A stretch of 10,160 nucleotides of DNA, taken from assembly GCA_038200275.1 (NCBI GenBank), contig JBBPYC010000016.1:1-10160 (forward strand). The letters are read 5' to 3'. Below are positions 6,667 to 10,160 of this stretch, in pieces. Both the position numbers and the translations under genes were made by a program. The notes under the pieces were generated by a model. That model made no database searches. It was not told the origin of the DNA and saw only the letters and a program-made list of their open reading frames with translations. Numbering within the stretch: position 1 is the stretch's first letter; each line of letters begins with the position of its first letter. This DNA is from JBBPYC01 sp038200275 (GTDB taxonomy: Bacteria; Pseudomonadota; Gammaproteobacteria; Burkholderiales; Burkholderiaceae_C).

Positions 6667-7842
6667 GTGCAACACGGCTCCCCACCTTCTAATTCTTCAT
6701 CCGCCACTTCGGCCAGCCGGCTCCAGGCCGACTTTCTGGTGATTGGCGGCGGCATCGCCGGCGCATCGATCGCGCACTGGCTTGCGCCGCATGGCCGCGT
6801 CGTGCTGCTCGAACGTGAGGAGCAACCCGGTTACCACTCGACCGGGCGCTCCGCCGCGCTGTTCATGGAAAGCTACGGCCCGCCGCAGGTGCGTGCGTTG
6901 ACGCTGGCGAGCCGCGCGTTCTTTGAACGACCACCAGCCGGGTTCAGCGCGCACCCCTTGCTGTCACCCCGCGGTGCGATGATCGTTGCGGCACCGGATC
7001 AGGCCGCGCGGCTCGAAGCACATTGGGACGTGCTGCGCAGCCTCAGCCCGACAACGCGCCGATTGAGTGGCCAGCAGGCCTGCGCGCTGGTGCCCGTGCT
7101 GCGCGCCGACCGCGTGCTTGGTGCGGTGCATGAGCCTGATGCGGCCGACATAGACGTGCACGCGATCCACCAAGGCTATCTGCGCGGCATGCGCAAGGCC
7201 GGTGGTCAGCTCGTCTGCAATGCGGAAGTGGCTGCGATCGCACGCAGCGGCAGCCAATGGCAGGTGCGGTGCGGCACCAGCGTCTACGAAGCGCCCATCG
7301 TGATCAACGCCGCCGGTGCCTGGGCCGACGCGTTGGCCCGCATGGCCGGCGTTGCCCCGCTCGGCATCGAGCCACGGCGCCGCTCGGCCTTCATCTTCGC
7401 CCCACCCGCAGGCACAGACTGCACCCGCTGGCCGATGACCGTCGGCGCTGCTGAGGACTGGTACTTCAAGCCCGACGCCGGCATGCTGCTCGGCTCCCCC
7501 GCGAACGCCGACCCGGTTGATGCGCACGACGTGCAGCCCGAAGCACTCGACATCGCCTTGGCGATCCACCGCATCGAAGAAAACACCACCCTCACGATCC
7601 GCCGGCCCACCCGCACCTGGGCCGGCTTGCGCTCGTTCGCACCCGACGGCGATCTGGTCTGCGGCTACGACGATCAGGCACCCGGCTTTTTCTGGGTTGC
7701 AGGCCAGGGCGGCTACGGCATCCAGACGTCCCCTGCGATGGGTGAGATCGGGGCGGCGCTGGTGCGTGGGTTGGGGGTGCCGGCGCATGCTGGATCGTTT
7801 GGGCTGACGGCGCAGATGTTGGGGCCGGGGCGGTTGACGTAG
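6667..7842 (+). CDS. FAD-dependent oxidoreductase, DAO (DadA/glycine oxidase-like) family
   Basis: Flavoenzyme of the D-amino-acid-oxidase fold, 391 residues from the chosen start. The dinucleotide-binding motif GGGIAGA lies at 27-33, with E49 (VVLLER) for the ribose hydroxyls, then PGYHSTGRSAALF typical of the family. A second flavin contact (VINAAGAWADALARMAG) lies near residues 215-231, and the C-terminal GQGGYGIQTSPAMGEI closes the FAD site. Members oxidise the C-N bond of amino or imino acids, or related substrates; the actual substrate cannot be told here. The start is uncertain: an in-frame ATG exists at 6568 but gives a 33-residue Ser/Arg-rich extension outside the family pattern, so GTG 6667 is preferred. 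Its strand matches the operon, but the 239-base gap leaves co-transcription open. Confidence 0.8.
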   Translation: MQHGSPPSNSSSATSASRLQADFLVIGGGIAGASIAHWLAPHGRVVLLEREEQPGYHSTGRSAALFMESYGPPQVRALTLASRAFFERPPAGFSAHPLLSPRGAMIVAAPDQAARLEAHWDVLRSLSPTTRRLSGQQACALVPVLRADRVLGAVHEPDAADIDVHAIHQGYLRGMRKAGGQLVCNAEVAAIARSGSQWQVRCGTSVYEAPIVINAAGAWADALARMAGVAPLGIEPRRRSAFIFAPPAGTDCTRWPMTVGAAEDWYFKPDAGMLLGSPANADPVDAHDVQPEALDIALAIHRIEENTTLTIRRPTRTWAGLRSFAPDGDLVCGYDDQAPGFFWVAGQGGYGIQTSPAMGEIGAALVRGLGVPAHAGSFGLTAQMLGPGRLT

Positions 7843-7895
7843 CGATCGGATCACAGTGACACAGCAACGCGTGGCACCACCGAGGCAAAAAACAC

Positions 7896-8321
7896 TCATC
7901 CGCCGACAAGTCTCTCCCAGGGATTGACGAGCCCGACGCCCATCGCCTTGAAGTCGTTCGTGTTGCGCGTAACAACCTCAAGGCAATGCACCAGCGCGGT
8001 GGATGCAATCAGCGCGTCGCGCTCGGCGCGTGGAGCTGGCACGTGCAACGCTGCGCAGCGTTGCGCAACGGCGGTATCGATCGGCAGGATGCGCCCTGAG
8101 AAAGCAGGCAACACCTTCGTATCGATCCAGCGACGCAGCACCGTGCCCTGCGCCGCATCGCGCCGGGCAATCAGGCGCGCACCCAGCTCGATCTCCAGCA
8201 CCACGATGGCCGACAGGTACAAGGCGCCCGCGTCCACCGAATCCGCCCAGCAGGCGACGTTGGCATCGGTTCGATCGCGGCGGCGCAATTCCGACAACAC
8301 ATTGGTATCAAGCAGAAACAT
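7896..8321 (-). CDS. vapC: PIN-domain toxin, FitB/VapC type
   Basis: A 141-residue PIN-domain ribonuclease, the toxin of a type II module. The four acidic residues expected at the metal site are all visible: D5 (LLDTNVLSEL), E43 (VVLEIELGA), D102 (ERDALIAST) and D123 (TRNTNDF). The LLDTNVLSELRR start, the FSGRILPIDTAVA stretch and the VNPWERL end are characteristic of the FitB subgroup. The catalytic site looks intact, so the toxin is probably functional. It begins three bases after the stop of its antitoxin, in the antitoxin-first order typical of vapBC. The gene converges on the FAD gene with 53 bases between them and no clear terminator. Confidence 0.93.
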   Translation of the reverse strand: MFLLDTNVLSELRRRDRTDANVACWADSVDAGALYLSAIVVLEIELGARLIARRDAAQGTVLRRWIDTKVLPAFSGRILPIDTAVAQRCAALHVPAPRAERDALIASTALVHCLEVVTRNTNDFKAMGVGLVNPWERLVGG

Positions 8322-8324
8322 CGA

Positions 8325-8582
8325 TCAGCCAAGGTCCGGTGCCCGGTACAGCCCACCCTCCAGACGGGATGGTTCGAACTCGATGTCTTCGATGCCGGGC
8401 TGATCCAACAAGTGCCGGATGCTCTGGCGCTCTCCAGCGAGTTGCAGAAACGTCTCATGGCGCAGCAACACATAAGCCGGGCGACCGCGGTCCGTGATGA
8501 CGACCGGGCCGGAACCGGCGGCGCGCTTGGCGCGGCCGATGTCTTGGTTGAAGTCACGACTTGAGATGGTTGTGGAGGTCAT
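8325..8582 (-). CDS. vapB: Phd/YefM-type antitoxin of the PIN toxin module
   Basis: An 85-residue antitoxin. The N-terminal half (SSRDFNQDIGRAKRAA, then GPVVITDRGRPAYVLLRHETF) is the Phd/YefM DNA-binding fold, and the acidic C-terminal half (DQPGIEDIEFEPSRLEGGLYR) is the segment expected to wrap the toxin. AGGAGA at 8591-8596 (on the minus strand) lies eight bases before the ATG and supports the start. FitB-like toxins are classically paired with ribbon-helix-helix FitA, so a Phd/YefM partner is a known but less typical combination. It should repress its own operon through the inverted repeat just upstream. Confidence 0.92.
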   Translation of the reverse strand: MTSTTISSRDFNQDIGRAKRAAGSGPVVITDRGRPAYVLLRHETFLQLAGERQSIRHLLDQPGIEDIEFEPSRLEGGLYRAPDLG

Positions 8583-8598
8583 GGACAGGCTCTCCTGG

Positions 8599-8622
8599 GT
8601 TTGTAGTTACGTTGCTACAAAC
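8599..8622. promoter_or_regulatory. Candidate operator of the antitoxin-PIN toxin operon
   Basis: A perfect inverted repeat, GTTTGTAG (8599-8606) and CTACAAAC (8615-8622), separated by eight bases. It lies 17 to 40 bases before the antitoxin start on the minus strand, upstream of its Shine-Dalgarno site. This is where Phd/YefM-family antitoxins bind to repress their own promoter. Binding by this protein is an inference; the symmetry is seen directly. No clear -10/-35 pair could be assigned. Confidence 0.65.
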
Positions 8623-8770
8623 GTGCAGTTAGGGCAACTGGGAGCTTCGAAGGCGGCAGCAGGTTCCAAATTAGCGTGGGCCGCAGTATCTGCAACGTTC
8701 AATTGCCGGCTGTTCAAGCGAGGCGGGGCGTTGGCTTCAATACCGCCAACCGAGCTGCCTGGGTGAAGCG

Positions 8771-8791
8771 CTTCGGACTGTTGAGTCGAAG
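8771..8791 (-). terminator. Possible hairpin downstream of the MazF-type toxin gene
   Basis: CTTCGGACT (8771-8779) pairs with AGTCGAAG (8784-8791) apart from one bulged G, with a GTTG loop. It begins 11 bases beyond the toxin stop on the minus strand. There is no T-run after it, so factor-independent termination is not established. It could equally stabilise the mRNA end. Confidence 0.25.
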
Positions 8792-8802
8792 TCGTCGGGA
8801 AA

Positions 8803-9129
8803 TTATCTCGGCATCCCAAGTTGCACGCGAACCGCGTCTTCCACGGCCAGCATGTCGGCTTTGCTCAGTGCGCCGATCCGGTCTTCAAGCCGGGCTTTGT
8901 CAGCCGCCATGATCTGGTCCGCCATGGCTTTTGATGTCGTGCCATTCAGCGTCACCAACGCCTCACCCGGATAGACCCGTTCCGTGTTGCTGGTCAGTGG
9001 TATCACGACGACACGAGCCAGATTTCGATTGGCCGCGTCGTTGCTGACGATGACCGCCGGCCGGGTCTTGCGCACCTCGCTGCCCAGCGCAGGATCGAAA
9101 GCGACCCACCAGACCTCAGCGCGCTTCAT
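8803..9129 (-). CDS. mazF: MazF/PemK-type endoribonuclease toxin
   Basis: A 108-residue toxin of the MazF/PemK/CcdB-like fold, which cleaves RNA at short sequence motifs. The family pattern is complete: AEVWWVAFDPALGSEVRKTRPAVIVSND (4-31), the VVIPLTSN strand with catalytic T46, and the SKAMADQIMAADKARL segment (66-81). ATG 9129 is chosen because it gives the canonical MKRAEVWW start; a longer in-frame ATG at 9228 would add 33 residues inside the antitoxin gene. The gene overlaps the antitoxin's 3' end by 14 bases, so translation is probably coupled. The catalytic motifs look intact. Confidence 0.93.
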   Translation of the reverse strand: MKRAEVWWVAFDPALGSEVRKTRPAVIVSNDAANRNLARVVVIPLTSNTERVYPGEALVTLNGTTSKAMADQIMAADKARLEDRIGALSKADMLAVEDAVRVQLGMPR

Positions 9130-9346
9130 CGGCGTTGTCGTTCGCCAACCCGTTGCACCAGGCTTGCGCTTCGGCGTCGCGTGCCTGGTCGGCAGCCATG
9201 GCCTTGTAGCCTTCGTCGAGCGTTCCATCCAGCACGTGCGGCCGCAGCAAATCTTCGATGAACTGGCTCATGCGTCGCTTGCCGACGGTGCGATACAGCC
9301 CTTCATAGACGGCCTCGTCCAGCGAAATGGTCATCTTTCGATGCAT
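9116..9346 (-). CDS. mazE: Ribbon-helix-helix antitoxin partner of the MazF-type toxin
   Basis: A 76-residue protein with an N-terminal ribbon-helix-helix pattern (KMTISLDEAVYEGLYRTVG, then MSQFIEDLLRPHVL) and a C-terminal acidic, alanine-rich tail (DQARDAEAQAWCNGLANDN) for toxin binding. This is a MetJ/Arc-type antitoxin and not the AbrB-fold MazE of Escherichia coli, so the symbol indicates role only. AGGGGG at 9355-9360 on the minus strand lies eight bases before the ATG. The gene comes first in its operon and overlaps the toxin gene. It should bind the TACGTA-centred palindrome in its own promoter. Confidence 0.85.
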   Translation of the reverse strand: MHRKMTISLDEAVYEGLYRTVGKRRMSQFIEDLLRPHVLDGTLDEGYKAMAADQARDAEAQAWCNGLANDNADEAR

Positions 9347-9363
9347 AAAATCTGCCCCCTGGG

Positions 9364-9408
9364 GTTAATACGTAATACCATTATAAAAGGCTAGGCAGCA
9401 CTTCAAAG
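9364..9408 (-). promoter_or_regulatory. Candidate promoter and operator of the antitoxin-MazF operon
   Basis: Read on the minus strand, a consensus TATAAT -10 box lies at 9385-9380. A possible -35 is TTGAAG at 9406-9401 (15-base spacer, short) or TTGCTT slightly upstream (20-base spacer, long). Immediately after the -10 box, at 9379-9364, lies GGTATTACGTATTAAC, a 16-base imperfect palindrome centred on TACGTA with six of eight pairs matching. It covers the expected transcription start, a good place for autorepression by the ribbon-helix-helix antitoxin. Confidence 0.6.
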
Positions 9409-9454
9409 CAAGAGGTCGTCCTTGCGACCGAGCACCTGAGCAGACGCGTTCGGC

Positions 9455-9535
9455 ATGATCGTGCCGAAAAAAGACAACCTGACCGATCGGGAAACCGCGT
9501 TGCTGCGCGAATTCTTGAAGGAGCTATCCCGATAG
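9455..9535 (+). pseudogene. C-terminal remnant of a HigB/RelE-type toxin gene
   Basis: The frame encodes 26 residues, MIVPKKDNLTDRETALLREF plus six more, ending in TAG. PKKDNLTDRETALLR resembles the C-terminal end of HigB/RelE-fold toxins, which commonly finish with a pattern like AKNERDNLT followed by a short helix. The frame is closed by TGA at 9437-9439, so about three quarters of the usual length is missing and the toxin cannot be active. The antitoxin begins directly after it, which is the toxin-first order of higBA modules. The mazEF-like promoter occupies the DNA where the toxin's 5' end should be. The identification rests on a short match plus gene order. Confidence 0.55.
9517..9523 (+). 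promoter_or_regulatory. Ribosome binding site aimed at an ATA codon
   Basis: GAAGGAG ends eight bases before ATA at 9532, in frame with the HigA-like antitoxin. Spacing and strength are ideal for a start at 9532. The codon there is ATA, which is not a normal initiator, suggesting that the ancestral start was ATG and has been lost. Confidence 0.55.
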
Positions 9536-9600
9536 ACGGGGAACTGCTGAATGACCTGCTGCAAAGTCTGAAAGAGGCCAAGGCGATTGCGCTTGGTGAA

Positions 9601-9822
9601 ATGACTGCTTCGCGCCGCTCCACGGTGGCGCCTCCCGATGTGAAGGCGGCGCGCGAGCAACTGGGCCTGTCGCAAAGCGAATTTGCGCATCTGCAGCAAG
9701 TCGGCACCAAGACCCTGCAGAACTGGGAACAGCACCGCCGCAACCCCACCGGGCCAGCTGCGGCCTTGCTCAAGATCGTTTTGGCGGCGCCGCAGGTTGC
9801 GCTCAAGACTTTGAGAGTTTGA
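9601..9822 (+). CDS. higA: HigA/NadS-type HTH antitoxin, start codon possibly lost
   Basis: A 73-residue xenobiotic-response-element-type helix-turn-helix protein from the first usable ATG. DVKAAREQLGLSQSEFAHLQQVGTKTLQNWEQHRRNPTGPAAALLK is the typical HigA/NadS DNA-binding domain, with recognition helix around residues 34-46. Homology-like sequence continues upstream in frame from 9532 (IDGELLNDLLQSLKEAKAIALGE), matching the usual N-terminus of these antitoxins, so the full protein would be 96 residues. The strong ribosome binding site faces 9532, but the codon there is ATA. Expression from 9601 would rely on a weak GGTGAA and would lose the N-terminal helix. With the toxin reduced to a remnant this is probably an orphan or decaying antitoxin, though the HTH is intact and could still bind DNA. 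Confidence 0.7.
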   Translation: MTASRRSTVAPPDVKAAREQLGLSQSEFAHLQQVGTKTLQNWEQHRRNPTGPAAALLKIVLAAPQVALKTLRV

Positions 9823-10160
9823 GGCGGCGCGTTTTGGCGTTCCGAGCCATCGATCAGCCAACCGGCAACACCTGCCCGACTGGGTGGCTCAAGACGGCTG
9901 ATGCCAAGTGCTCGATGCGGCTGACGCCGGGCAGGCATTGATGTGACGACGCGTACCGGACGAGACATGTCGAAAGCGCACGGGCAGGGGCAGCTCCGCG
10001 GCTGCTCGGCGACCCTGCTCCCCCGAGTTCGACAGTTCACCGCCCGAAATTCGGTGATGAGCCAATAGAATCAATGACTTGGAGGCGGATTTCTGAAATT
10101 TTTGTAATGGCACGTTTGTCAGCGTTTACACTAGGATGACATTGGTATGAGGTTCGGCTA
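9823..10160. other. Gene-free right end with possible promoter
   Basis: I see no recognisable gene in these 338 bases; the open frames on both strands have irregular composition and no domain pattern. A small stem, CACCG-CCCGAAATT-CGGTG, lies near 10037-10055. From about 10091 the base composition becomes AT-richer. There a TTGTAA (10102-10107) and TACACT (10127-10132) could form a promoter, but the 19-base spacer is long. GTCA and TGAC flank the TTTACACT stretch. This may serve a plus-strand gene beyond the window edge. Confidence 0.35.

Noticed and set aside
7843..7895. Bidirectional terminator in the convergent gap between the FAD gene and the PIN toxin gene
   Set aside because: Only a four-base TCAC/GTGA pairing is present next to a short A-run. 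The stem is too weak to call a terminator.
8623..8802. Possible integron attC site between the toxin modules (GTTAGGGC and GTTGGC/GCCAAC pairs)
   Set aside because: The core sites do not match the RYYYAAC/GTTRRRY pairs at an acceptable distance, and no second attC or integrase is seen.
8607..8819. Possible 70-residue minus-strand gene between the two toxin modules
   Set aside because: It has no domain pattern, has no ribosome binding site and overlaps the vapB-side operator region. The composition looks like random open frame in GC-rich DNA.
9381..10040. Long minus-strand open frame of 219 residues at the right end
   Set aside because: It is antisense to the HigA-like HTH gene, has Arg/Ser/Cys-rich shadow composition and no recognisable domain.
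1..10160. CRISPR array, tRNA, rRNA or insertion sequence
   Set aside because: No regularly spaced repeats, tRNA-like cloverleaf, rRNA motifs or transposase were seen on either strand by reading.

Overview
This is a high-GC window with dense, tightly spaced genes. Protein style and codon use point to a betaproteobacterium, probably Burkholderiales and perhaps Comamonadaceae; this is inferred from sequence character, as no rRNA or marker gene is present.

Positions 1-6427 hold a long plus-strand operon that is already running when the window opens. In order it encodes the end of an ABC permease, a second permease, the ATPase and the periplasmic binding protein of a nitrate/sulfonate/taurine-class importer. 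Then come a histidinol-dehydrogenase-family enzyme, a short-chain dehydrogenase and a zinc alcohol dehydrogenase. That enzyme trio matches hpsN-hpsO-hpsP, the genes for 2,3-dihydroxypropane-1-sulfonate (DHPS) oxidation described in Cupriavidus pinatubonensis. The best reading is an import-and-oxidise operon for DHPS or a related C3 sulfonate: the transporter brings it in, HpsO/HpsP interconvert the enantiomers through the 2-keto form, and HpsN oxidises the R form to sulfolactate. No desulfonating lyase, exporter or regulator lies in the window. A D-amino-acid-oxidase-like FAD enzyme follows on the same strand after a 239-base gap and may or may not belong to the pathway.

From 7896 onward the character changes to a cluster of small toxin-antitoxin modules. 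On the minus strand lie a Phd/YefM-type antitoxin with a FitB-like PIN toxin, and a ribbon-helix-helix antitoxin with a MazF/PemK toxin. On the plus strand is a decayed HigBA-type pair: only the C-terminal end of the toxin survives, and the antitoxin's well-placed ribosome binding site points at ATA instead of ATG. Both intact modules have an inverted-repeat operator candidate in front of the antitoxin gene. The last 340 bases contain no recognisable gene but end in an AT-richer, promoter-like stretch.

The window thus joins a sulfonate-catabolism operon to an accessory addiction-module patch, with the junction in the 53-base convergent gap at 7843-7895.
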